DNA from: Pseudohongiella sp.
Lineage (GTDB): Bacteria > Pseudomonadota > Gammaproteobacteria > Pseudomonadales > Pseudohongiellaceae
Assembly: GCF_011050365.1 (NCBI RefSeq)
Contig: NZ_DRFV01000003.1
Coordinates: 124,001-188,000, forward strand
DNA length: 64,000 nt
Direction: 5' to 3'
In this document: piece after piece, positions 1-8,282 of the stretch
Position numbering within the stretch: the stretch's first letter is position 1
How the letters are laid out: each line of letters starts with the position of its first letter
Notes under the pieces: model-generated
Databases searched by the model: none
Told to the model about the DNA's origin: nothing
The model's input: only the letters and a program-made list of their open reading frames with translations
Position numbers and translations under genes: made by a program

Positions 1-743
1 CCGACACTGAGCCAGCTCGCCCATGGCTGTTTGCGCCCGTTGAGCGTCGTGCCAACGTGCACCCAGCCTTCATGCACTGCCAGCACCTGTAAATCAAACT
101 CGGTGAACTCTGCATCCTGATTGATTTTGATATAGTCACCACCGGCGGCTGCATCAGACACAATACCGTCGCTGAGAATGACACGAATGTCTCCGGGCTG
201 AAAATATTCGCCCAGGCGTTGCTGCAGAATGTCTACGGCGGCCGGTGCCGAAATGTGTTTCAGGTAAGGCCGTGCCAGATGTTCCGCGGCGGGCAGGGAG
301 AATATCTCACACAGTTTTTCGCCCAACTGTCGAAGCGATTTGCGGTCGCCACGCAGATGGTCGCGGGCCGAGCCGTAAAGCTCGCGGCTGTAGCGGCCAA
401 AATCGACCGTGCCACGTGTCCGCAGCAGCTCGATTACCAGCAGATACTGGTCAATGGTGTCGCACAGGATGCCTCCCAGGCCGTCTTTGCGTCCCAGTGT
501 CCGCTGAACGTCACGACGCAGGCCCAGAAACCGGTCACGCAGGATATCCGGATCAAAATCCAGTTTGATGCGCTGGTAGTAGGCCAGATCCATATCCGGC
601 ATTTTTTGACCATTGCTGGCCAGAAACTGCGACTGTGCCGATGCCGGCCACTTGATCGCATCCAGAATCCGAATCGGACGCTGCAGTTCAATCAATTGGT
701 CGGACAGGGTTTTGACACGCCGCTGATAGTCAGCAAGGCTCAT
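1..743 (-). CDS. QEGLA-motif/DUF1704 family protein, C-terminus cut by window edge
   Basis: Translating the minus strand from the ATG at 743-741 gives an open frame of about 247 codons that runs off the left edge, so the C-terminal part is missing. It begins MSLADYQRRVKTLSDQLIEL. Near residue 224 it has HEGWVHVGTTLNG, an HExxxH-type metallopeptidase motif typical of DUF1704 (TIGR02421, 'flavohemoglobin expression-modulating QEGLA motif protein'). Eukaryotic relatives are the MATCAP tyrosine carboxypeptidases, so a zinc peptidase is plausible; the bacterial substrate is unknown. The ATG overlaps the TGA of the upstream aldehyde dehydrogenase (ATGA), so the two are probably translationally coupled. 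The eponymous QEGLA stretch should lie beyond the edge. Confidence 0.8.
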   Translation of the reverse strand, partial: MSLADYQRRVKTLSDQLIELQRPIRILDAIKWPASAQSQFLASNGQKMPDMDLAYYQRIKLDFDPDILRDRFLGLRRDVQRTLGRKDGLGGILCDTIDQYLLVIELLRTRGTVDFGRYSRELYGSARDHLRGDRKSLRQLGEKLCEIFSLPAAEHLARPYLKHISAPAAVDILQQRLGEYFQPGDIRVILSDGIVSDAAAGGDYIKINQDAEFTEFDLQVLAVHEGWVHVGTTLNGRKQPWASWLSV

Positions 744-2131
744 TCGTTGTGGTCCGCCTCGCCATTGACCACGACGGCCTTGATATTAACAAACTCGTGA
801 ATGCCAAAACGGCCCAGCTCACGCCCGTAACCGGAAGCCTTGATACCGCCGAAGGGCATGCGGGGATCGGACTTCACAAAATCATTGACCGCACAGGCAC
901 CAGCCTGCAGACGTTCGGCAGCAATCTTGGCGCCGCGCCTGGTGTCCCGGGTAAATACCGCAGCCCCTAAACCAAACATGCTCTGATTGGCCAGTGTGAT
1001 GGCCTCGTCATCACTGCGAGCCCTGATCACCGCAGCCACCGGCCCAAACAGTTCATCGTCAAACGCCGGCATACCAGGCCGCACCTCACCCAGCACCGTC
1101 GGCGAGTAGAAAGTCTTGTCGCGCTCGCCGCCGCACATCAGCACCGCACCCAGACGGATACTTTCAGTCACCTGAGCGGCCAGATCTTCACATAAATCCT
1201 CACGCGCCTGCGGGCCGACATCAGTCTCCTTCGCCAGCGGGTCGCCCACCACTTTCTTGTTCATGGCCTCGGTCATTTGTGCGGCGAACTCGCCGTAAAG
1301 TTTGGTATGGACGATAAAGCGCTTGGCGGCAATACAGCTCTGGCCATTATTCAACAGACGGCTGGTGACGCACTTTTCCACTGCCAATTTAACATCGGCA
1401 TCCTCCAGTACCACGTAGGCATCACTCCCCCCCAACTCCAGCACCGTCTTTTTGAGCGCCTTGCCGGCGGTGGCGGCAATCTTGCGCCCGGCGTCGGTGC
1501 TACCGGTAAAGGTTACCGCTTTTACTACCGGATGTTCGATCAGGGCAGCCGCCCTGGAGCCAGGCACCAGCAAGGTGCGCAGCATATTCTCAGGCAGCCC
1601 GGCATCAAGCAGGAGTTTCTCTATCGCCAGCGCGCAACCGGGCACATTGGACGCATGTTTCAGCAGCGCCGCATTACCCGCCATCAAGGCTGGGGCAAGG
1701 AACCTGAACACCTGCCAGTATGGAAAATTCCACGGCATAATGGCCAGCACAACACCCAGCGGCTGATAGCACACAAAGCGCTCGACGCCATTGCTGTCCT
1801 CATCCGGCAGATATTCATCGACCAGCATGGCGGGGCCCTGCTCAGCGTAATACTCGCAAACCCAGGCACATTTCTCGACTTCGGCTTCGGCACTGACCAG
1901 GGTTTTGCCCATCTCCTCGGACGCAAGTTTAGCCAGCGCCCCCTGCTGCTTGCGTAGCTGCGCCGCCAGATCCCGCAAGGCATTCGCCCGGTCCTGCAGA
2001 CTGGTCTGTTGCCAATGTTGCTGAGCTTTATCAACGCTATCGAGCACAGAATCGAGACGGGTCAGGTCAAACGCCTCATAACTTGCCAGCGTTTTGCCGG
2101 TGTACGGATTAACACTACTGATTTTACTCAC
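740..2131 (-). CDS. NAD(P)-dependent aldehyde dehydrogenase, succinate-semialdehyde type
   Basis: 463 residues of the aldehyde dehydrogenase superfamily. Visible motifs: PWNFPYW (133-139), FTGST in the cofactor-binding region (208-212), ELGGSD with the general-base Glu232, and GQSC with the catalytic Cys266. The short form (about 460 residues) and the GGSDAYVV block resemble Sad/YneI-type succinate-semialdehyde dehydrogenases, which oxidise succinic semialdehyde to succinate; other aldehydes are possible. The start is GTG at 2131-2129, preceded by GAGGT at a good distance. It lies 55 bp after fumC and overlaps the next gene by four bases, so it is probably in an operon with acnA and fumC. The pairing suggests feeding of succinate into the TCA cycle; that link is inference. 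Confidence 0.88.
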   Translation of the reverse strand: MSKISSVNPYTGKTLASYEAFDLTRLDSVLDSVDKAQQHWQQTSLQDRANALRDLAAQLRKQQGALAKLASEEMGKTLVSAEAEVEKCAWVCEYYAEQGPAMLVDEYLPDEDSNGVERFVCYQPLGVVLAIMPWNFPYWQVFRFLAPALMAGNAALLKHASNVPGCALAIEKLLLDAGLPENMLRTLLVPGSRAAALIEHPVVKAVTFTGSTDAGRKIAATAGKALKKTVLELGGSDAYVVLEDADVKLAVEKCVTSRLLNNGQSCIAAKRFIVHTKLYGEFAAQMTEAMNKKVVGDPLAKETDVGPQAREDLCEDLAAQVTESIRLGAVLMCGGERDKTFYSPTVLGEVRPGMPAFDDELFGPVAAVIRARSDDEAITLANQSMFGLGAAVFTRDTRRGAKIAAERLQAGACAVNDFVKSDPRMPFGGIKASGYGRELGRFGIHEFVNIKAVVVNGEADHNE

Positions 2132-2186
2132 AAATACCTCATATACCTGCTTTGCAAGTTGTCATTCCGAATCAACAACGTACAGC

Positions 2187-3569
2187 TTAATCGTGTGGCG
2201 CGAGCATCTGGCGCGGATCAACCTGGGTGTCGAATTCGTCACCCGTCATCAGTGACAGGGCCAATACGGCATCCCTCAGGCTAAGCTGATGTTCATCTGC
2301 ATAGCGCGCAGCCTTGGCTGCTTTTTCATAACCTATCGCCGGGCTCAGCGCCGTCACCAGCATCAGTGAGCGCGACACATTGGTTTCCAGCTGCTCACGG
2401 TTGGCTTCCAGGCCACGCAGGCAATGCTGCTCGAAACTGAACATGGCATCCTTGAGCAATTCCATGGACTCCAGCACCGTGTGAATAATGACCGGCTTAA
2501 ACACATTCAACTGAAAGTGTCCCTGGCTACCTGCCATCGCCACCGTGGTCTGATTGCCCATGACCCGGACACATACCATGGTCAATGCTTCGGCCTGCGT
2601 GGGATTAACCTTGCCAGGCATAATCGAACTGCCCGGCTCATTCGCCGGTACCTTTAGCTCCGCCAGTCCGCAGCGCGGTCCGCTGTTCATCAGACGGATG
2701 TCACTGGCCATCTTGAACAGGGCGGTGGCCAGGGTATTGAGCCGGCCATGCAAATCCACCAGCGCATCATGTCCGGCCAGTGCCATGAATTTGTTCTCTG
2801 CCGGCGTAAATGCAATGCCGCTGAGCTCGCTGATGCGCTCAACCACCGTTGCCGACCAGTCCGGGTGCGTATTTAATCCGGTACCTACAGCACTGCCCCC
2901 CAGGGCCAGCTGCTGTATGGACGGCAAGCAAGCCAGCAACTGATCACGCGCGAATACCAACTGCGCACTGAACGCAGAAAACTCCTGCCCCAGCGTCATC
3001 GGCGTGGCGTCCATCAGGTGGGTGCGGCCACTTTTCAGGATATCGGCAAAACCATGCACCTTGTCATCGATGCCGTCTACAAGAACATCCAGCACCTCCA
3101 GTAGCTCTCGCACTGACTGGGCAGTCACCACATGCATGGTCGTGGGAAAAACATCATTGGACGATTGCGACATATTGACGTGATCGTTGGGATGCAAAGG
3201 CTGGTAGGTGCCGCGTGCGTTTCCTGCCAATTCATTGCCACGGTTGGCAATAACCTCATTCAGATTCATGTTGGTCTGCGTACCACTACCGGTCTGCCAC
3301 ACCGACAAAGGAAACTGGTCGTCATGGCGCCCTTTGACGATTTCGTCGCACACGGCAGCAATCAATTCAGCGTGTTTAGCCGGTAGTTTACCCAGTGCAT
3401 GATTGGCCTGCGCTGAGGCTTTTTTTACCAACGCAAACGCGTGAATGAAATCAATCGAAAATCGATCCCGGCCAATTTTGAAGTTGTGCAGGGAGCGTTG
3501 AGTTTGTGCCCCCCAGAGGACATCATCTGCCAGCTCAACGGCACCCAGGCTGTCATGCTCGGTTCTCAT
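2187..3569 (-). CDS. fumC: class II fumarate hydratase
   Basis: 460 residues, the normal length for FumC, the iron-independent fumarase that interconverts fumarate and malate as a homotetramer in the cytoplasm. Signature blocks: SGSGTQTNMN (94-103), SSNDVFPT (136-143), GRTHLMDA with the conserved His184, and the superfamily signature GSSIMPGKVNPTQ (313-325) carrying the catalytic SS loop. The ATG at 3569 has a clear ribosome site (GGGGAGTGAT) in the 13-bp gap after acnA, indicating co-transcription with aconitase. No Fe-S cysteines of class I fumarases are seen. The identification is secure. Confidence 0.97.
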   Translation of the reverse strand: MRTEHDSLGAVELADDVLWGAQTQRSLHNFKIGRDRFSIDFIHAFALVKKASAQANHALGKLPAKHAELIAAVCDEIVKGRHDDQFPLSVWQTGSGTQTNMNLNEVIANRGNELAGNARGTYQPLHPNDHVNMSQSSNDVFPTTMHVVTAQSVRELLEVLDVLVDGIDDKVHGFADILKSGRTHLMDATPMTLGQEFSAFSAQLVFARDQLLACLPSIQQLALGGSAVGTGLNTHPDWSATVVERISELSGIAFTPAENKFMALAGHDALVDLHGRLNTLATALFKMASDIRLMNSGPRCGLAELKVPANEPGSSIMPGKVNPTQAEALTMVCVRVMGNQTTVAMAGSQGHFQLNVFKPVIIHTVLESMELLKDAMFSFEQHCLRGLEANREQLETNVSRSLMLVTALSPAIGYEKAAKAARYADEHQLSLRDAVLALSLMTGDEFDTQVDPRQMLAPHD

Positions 3570-3582
3570 ATCACTCCCCGGT

Positions 3583-6231
3583 TCAGGACATCAACTTTTC
3601 AGCAACAAACGGCATGATGCCGCCGCTGTTGTAGTAGTGCACCTCTTCTGCTGTGTCCAGTCGGCACAACAGATCTACCCGCTCTTCAGTTCCATCGTTG
3701 CGGGTCACCACCATGGTGACAGTCATACCGGTAGAAATGGTGTCAAGACCCTCCAGGGCGATGGTTTCGCTGCCATCAATCTTCAGGCTTTTGCGATTCA
3801 CTGATTCGGGGAACTGCAACGGCAACACGCCCATGCCAGCGAGGTTGGAACGGTGAATGCGTTCGAAACTTTCCGCCACCACTGCGCGCACGCCCAGCAA
3901 GCGTGTACCCTTCGCAGCCCAGTCGCGACTGGATCCGGTGCCATATTCCTTGCCGGCAATCACCACCAACGGAATCTTGCGCTGCTGGTAAATCATCGCA
4001 GCATCATAAATGCTCGTTTGCTCCTCATCAGGCATCAGGCGGGTGACGCCGCCCTCCACGCCGTCGAGCATTTCATTGCGAATACGGACGTTGGCGAAAG
4101 TACCGCGCATCATGACTTCATGATTGCCGCGGCGCGAACCATAGGAATTGAAGTCTTCCTGCTTGATACCCTTTTCCAGCAGGTATTTGCCTGCGGGTGT
4201 GTTACGACCAATCGCGCCTGCTGGAGATATATGGTCCGTGGTGACCGAGTCGCCCAACAAAGCCAGAATGCTGGCACCTTTGATATTGCCGGGTTCCGGC
4301 AACAGGTCGGCGGAGAAAAATGGCGGATTCTGAATATAGGTCGAATCGTCATTCCACTGATAGGTAGCACCTTCTGCAGTGGGCATCGCATTCCATTCTG
4401 CATTACCGCTGAATACATCGGCATAGTCTTTCGCGAACATGTCGCGACTCACTGTAGCCACGGCGTCGGCGATGGTTTTGGTGTCTGGCCAGATGTCACG
4501 CAGATAGATGTCTTTGCCATCCTTGTCAGTACCCAGTGGCTGAGTACTCAGATCAATATCGGTGGTGCCGGCCAGCGCATAGGCAACGACCAGGGGCGGA
4601 GACGCCAGCCAATTGGCCCGGACGCGCGGATGAATCCGGCCTTCGAAATTACGGTTGCCGGACAGCACCGAAGACACCGTCAATTTACCCTTGTCGACAG
4701 CCTCCTCAATCGCCGGCGGTAATGGCCCGGAGTTGCCGATGCACGTGGTGCAGCCATAACCAACCAGGTTGAAGCCCAGGTCATCCAGCGAATCCTGTAA
4801 ACCCGCTTTCTCAAGATAGTGCGTGACCACTTTGGATCCGGGCGCCAGTGAGGTTTTCACCCACGGCCGCACGGTGAGGCCCAGGGCCAGTGCATTTTTT
4901 GCCAGCAAACCCGCTGCCATCATGACAGCCGGGTTGGAGGTGTTGGTGCAGGAAGTGATGGCGGCGATGACGACAGCCCCATCACTGAGTGACCAGTCCT
5001 CGCCAGCCACCGGCACTGTTTTCTTCTCATCCGGAAACTGGGCACGTGTTGCCTCGCCCAGCTTGGGCAGAGGTACCCGGTCCTGCGGTCGGTGCGGACC
5101 CGCCAGGCAGGGCTCCACCGTCGCCAGGTCCAGCACTACTTCGCTGGTGTAGACAGCCGTCGGCTCGTTGCTGCGCCACAGCCCCTGCTCCTTGCTGTAG
5201 CGCTCGGTCAAATCTATTGTTTCCTGATCGCGGCCGGTCAACGCCAGGTAACGCAGAGTCTCGTCATCGACAGCAAAAAAGGTGGCAGTGGCACCGTATT
5301 CCGGAGACATATTGGCGATTGTGGCTCTGTCAGCCAGTGTCAGATCGTCCAGTCCTTCCCCGAAAAATTCGACGAACTTGCCGACCACACCGTGCTTGCG
5401 CAGCATTTCTGCCACCGTCAGTACCAGATCCGTTGCAGTGACACCTTCCTGCAGATGGCCATCCAGTCGCACGCCCACTACTTCAGGGATGCGCATTGTC
5501 AGTGGCTGCCCGAGCATCGCGGCCTCGGCTTCAATGCCGCCCACACCCCAGCCCAGCACCGCCAGACCATTAACCATGGTTGTGTGACTGTCTGTTCCCA
5601 CCAGCGTGTCCGGGTAGGCCTGCCATTTGCCATCGCGCTCGCTCGACCACACACAACGTGACAGAAATTCAAGATTGACCTGATGACAGATACCGGTGCC
5701 AGGCGGCACCACACGGAAATTGTTGAACGCCTTCTGACCCCAGCGCAAAAACTCGTAGCGCTCACGATTGCGCTCCATCTCAATGCGAACGTTATCGGCA
5801 TACGCACTGTCGCTGGCAAACTTGTCAACCATCACCGAGTGATCAATCACCAGATCCACCGGATTGACCGGATTGACCCGGTCAGGATCTCCGCCTTTGC
5901 TGGCCACAGCATCGCGCATGGCGGCCAGGTCAACAACGGCCGGCACCCCGGTAAAGTCCTGCATCAGCACCCGGGCTGGCATAAATGCCACTTCATGGTC
6001 CGAGGAGCGTGTCTGCGGCCAGGCAAGCAGGGTTTTAATATCGTTTTCGCTGGCAAAACCCTGATCTACATGACGCAGCAGGTTTTCAAGCAGTATTTTC
6101 AGTGTTACCGGCAATTGTTCCACGCTGCCGTAACCGGCCTCCGTCAATGCCGGCAGGCTGAAGTATTCAAACGTTTTCCCGCCTACGTCCAGCGTTCTGC
6201 GGGTATCTGCCATTGCCTGATCTGTACTCAT
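3583..6231 (-). CDS. acnA: aconitate hydratase A
   Basis: 882 residues, the AcnA/IRP-type aconitase that converts citrate to isocitrate. The three [4Fe-4S] ligands are visible: Cys428 in AITSCTNTSNP, and Cys494 and Cys497 in YGCTTCIGNSGP. The C-terminal swivel domain is present, with DSVTTDHISPAG and the substrate-binding GSSRDWAAKG. The ATG at 6231 follows a strong ribosome site (AAGGAGG, minus strand). It heads an apparent four-gene operon with fumC, an aldehyde dehydrogenase and a DUF1704 gene, and is divergent from tamA. AcnB and PrpD-type alternatives are excluded by the domain order and motif set. Confidence 0.97.
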   Translation of the reverse strand: MSTDQAMADTRRTLDVGGKTFEYFSLPALTEAGYGSVEQLPVTLKILLENLLRHVDQGFASENDIKTLLAWPQTRSSDHEVAFMPARVLMQDFTGVPAVVDLAAMRDAVASKGGDPDRVNPVNPVDLVIDHSVMVDKFASDSAYADNVRIEMERNRERYEFLRWGQKAFNNFRVVPPGTGICHQVNLEFLSRCVWSSERDGKWQAYPDTLVGTDSHTTMVNGLAVLGWGVGGIEAEAAMLGQPLTMRIPEVVGVRLDGHLQEGVTATDLVLTVAEMLRKHGVVGKFVEFFGEGLDDLTLADRATIANMSPEYGATATFFAVDDETLRYLALTGRDQETIDLTERYSKEQGLWRSNEPTAVYTSEVVLDLATVEPCLAGPHRPQDRVPLPKLGEATRAQFPDEKKTVPVAGEDWSLSDGAVVIAAITSCTNTSNPAVMMAAGLLAKNALALGLTVRPWVKTSLAPGSKVVTHYLEKAGLQDSLDDLGFNLVGYGCTTCIGNSGPLPPAIEEAVDKGKLTVSSVLSGNRNFEGRIHPRVRANWLASPPLVVAYALAGTTDIDLSTQPLGTDKDGKDIYLRDIWPDTKTIADAVATVSRDMFAKDYADVFSGNAEWNAMPTAEGATYQWNDDSTYIQNPPFFSADLLPEPGNIKGASILALLGDSVTTDHISPAGAIGRNTPAGKYLLEKGIKQEDFNSYGSRRGNHEVMMRGTFANVRIRNEMLDGVEGGVTRLMPDEEQTSIYDAAMIYQQRKIPLVVIAGKEYGTGSSRDWAAKGTRLLGVRAVVAESFERIHRSNLAGMGVLPLQFPESVNRKSLKIDGSETIALEGLDTISTGMTVTMVVTRNDGTEERVDLLCRLDTAEEVHYYNSGGIMPFVAEKLMS

Positions 6232-6476
6232 GCGACTTCCTCCTTAAGATCCGAATGCGGTCCGTCTTACGTATCACGGACAAGGGGATTGTTCGCAGTA
6301 TACCCCACAGACTGCGATCAGGCGAACCAGCGCTGACTGGTTTGCTGCATCGATCCACGTTAAACTGTACAGTTCATAGTTGACAAACCAATTGTCGATT
6401 CTACCAGCATGTTAGTGCTGCCCTGTGCCCGCAAAACACACAGTTAACACACAGTTAGAGTACTTCGAGAAAGGCT
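6232..6476. promoter_or_regulatory. divergent acnA/tamA control region with two inverted repeats
   Basis: This 245-bp gap separates the divergent acnA and tamA genes. On the minus strand, TATACT at 6302-6297 with TTCGCC at about 6326-6321 (18-bp spacer) is a candidate acnA promoter; the -35 is poor. A perfect 12-bp palindrome AACTGTACAGTT lies at 6363-6374, and a looser one, GACAA-N5-TTGTC, at 6382-6396. Both could be operators. No known regulator motif is matched exactly; LexA sites have an eight-base spacer between CTGT and ACAG and so do not fit. Confidence 0.4.
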
Positions 6477-8282
6477 TTGAAGAACGTAGTAACCAATGTA
6501 GTGACTGGTTTAGTGACTGGCGCCGCGAGAACCGCTCTGTACTGCACCGTCATTGTCGCAGGCAACGCCTATGCGCAGTCCCCCGCACCCGCCATATCAG
6601 TGTCCGGAGCGAATGAAGCGCTGACCGACAATATACGGGTTCATGTGGGCACCCCCGAGGCGCGATGTGACAGCGGTCAGCGTCGCCTGAACCGGATGTT
6701 GCCGGCGATACGCCGGGATGTTGAACGCGCCGCTCAGGCGCTGGGTTATTATCGCGCCCGACATGAGATACAGATTACACCGGCCCCGCAAGACGGGGAT
6801 GCCGATGCCGCCAACTGCTGGACGCTGAGCATTAACGTCACGGCGGGTGAACCGGTGCTGATAGGTGAGGTCAACGTGATTCTCAGCGACCAGCGCTATG
6901 CCAACCTGTTCAATTCTGTGCTGTCCGAGATCGATATTCAGCAGGGCGACAGACTTGTGCATACACAATACGAACAGCTCAAATCGCGATTGAGCGCACA
7001 AGCGGTCGACAATGGCTTTTTCTCTGCACGATTTACCCGCTCGGAGCTGGCCATCGACCTGCAGCGCAACCGGGCCGATATCAACCTGGAATTCGAACCG
7101 GGCGAACGCTTCCGCTTTGGCCGCATCCGCATCAGTCCTCTCGACGGCCTGTCCAATACGTTTGTTTCCCGCTTTCTCACCTTCGAGGAAAGCAGTGATT
7201 ACTCAACTGATGCGCTGATCGAATTGCGCGAAAACCTGAACGACAGTCAGTATTTCAGTCAGATTTCGGTCACCCCCCAGCTGTCGCAGGCAACAGAGAA
7301 CAGGGTTCCGGTGAACGTCGAGCTGGCCTTGCGACCCAGGCGATCGTATACAGCCGGCGCTGGCGTCAGCACCGACATTGGCCCCCGACTTCGTCTGTCG
7401 TACGAGGATCGTTACATTAACCGGCGCGGTCACCGCCTGAACGCAGATCTGGGCATTTCCACTTTGCAGCAGGATCCCAGCGTCAGCTATGTTATCCCGC
7501 TTAGCGATCCGGTTAATGACAGCCTGAGAATTTCCGGAGGCTTCCAGCGCCTGGAGACCGACAGCTACATTACCAACACCTACCGCGCAGGTGTGACCTG
7601 GCGCTCCGTGGTGTGGGACAACTGGGTGCAGAATATTTTCGTCAACTACCAGGCAGAACGCTCGGAATTGACCGATATTGCAGCGGCAGACAGGGTTGAG
7701 GAGCAGGTCAACTCGACCATCACCGGCATCAACTGGGCGCGAACCCGGGCCGACGATCCAATCTACCCGACTCAAGGCTGGCGCCTGTTTGGCCAGGTCA
7801 GCGGTGCTGAGGAAAACCTGTTGTCCGACATCACATTCGCGCAGCTCTACAGTAGCGCAAAACTGATTCACAGCATCGGGCCCGGTCGCTTACTGTTGCG
7901 CGCCGAAGCAGCAACCACATTGGCTGATGAGGTGCTGGAATTGCCCCTGTCGGTGCGTTTTTTCACCGGCGGCGACCAAAGCGTCAGGGGTTATCAGTTT
8001 GGCGCCCTCGGTGCCACCAATGCAGACGGTGACGTGGTGGGTGGCAAACACCTGCTGGTTGGCAGTGTCGAGTACGATGTACCCGTTGTCGGCGGCTGGC
8101 ACGCGGCGGTGTTCTATGACACGGGTAACTCATTCGCCGATTTTAATGACATGAAACTCAGGGACAGCGCAGGCATCGGTGTACGCTGGCGCTCTCCGAT
8201 CGGCCCGATACGACTGGACGTGGCACGTGGCTTCGACGACGGCAGCTTTCGGCTGCACATCACCATGGGGCCGGACCTGTGA
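6477..8282 (+). CDS. tamA: TamA, BamA-family outer-membrane assembly protein
   Basis: 601 residues, about the usual TamA size (E. coli TamA is 577). TamA is an Omp85-type barrel that works with TamB to assemble or maintain the outer membrane. The start is TTG at 6477 behind AAGG. A signal peptide ends near AYAQSP (residues 32-37). POTRA-like repeats follow to about residue 260, then the barrel. FFTGGDQSVRGYQFG near the C-terminus carries the conserved RGY/RGF barrel-lid motif of Omp85 proteins. It overlaps tamB by four bases (GTGA), which supports TamA over BamA: bamA normally sits with rseP and skp. The N-terminus has a small internal duplication (VVTNVVTGLVTG). Confidence 0.93.
   Translation: MKNVVTNVVTGLVTGAARTALYCTVIVAGNAYAQSPAPAISVSGANEALTDNIRVHVGTPEARCDSGQRRLNRMLPAIRRDVERAAQALGYYRARHEIQITPAPQDGDADAANCWTLSINVTAGEPVLIGEVNVILSDQRYANLFNSVLSEIDIQQGDRLVHTQYEQLKSRLSAQAVDNGFFSARFTRSELAIDLQRNRADINLEFEPGERFRFGRIRISPLDGLSNTFVSRFLTFEESSDYSTDALIELRENLNDSQYFSQISVTPQLSQATENRVPVNVELALRPRRSYTAGAGVSTDIGPRLRLSYEDRYINRRGHRLNADLGISTLQQDPSVSYVIPLSDPVNDSLRISGGFQRLETDSYITNTYRAGVTWRSVVWDNWVQNIFVNYQAERSELTDIAAADRVEEQVNSTITGINWARTRADDPIYPTQGWRLFGQVSGAEENLLSDITFAQLYSSAKLIHSIGPGRLLLRAEAATTLADEVLELPLSVRFFTGGDQSVRGYQFGALGATNADGDVVGGKHLLVGSVEYDVPVVGGWHAAVFYDTGNSFADFNDMKLRDSAGIGVRWRSPIGPIRLDVARGFDDGSFRLHITMGPDL

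Noticed and set aside
3853-4722. Long open frame on the plus strand inside acnA
   Set aside because: It lies fully antisense to a well-supported aconitase gene, has no family resemblance, and reflects codon bias at high GC.
6363-6374. LexA box reading of the acnA/tamA palindrome
   Set aside because: LexA needs CTGT-N8-ACAG; here CTGT and ACAG are adjacent.
6477-8282. BamA instead of TamA
   Set aside because: The gene is followed by tamB with overlap, and lacks rseP, skp or lpxD neighbours; its length is nearer TamA than BamA.
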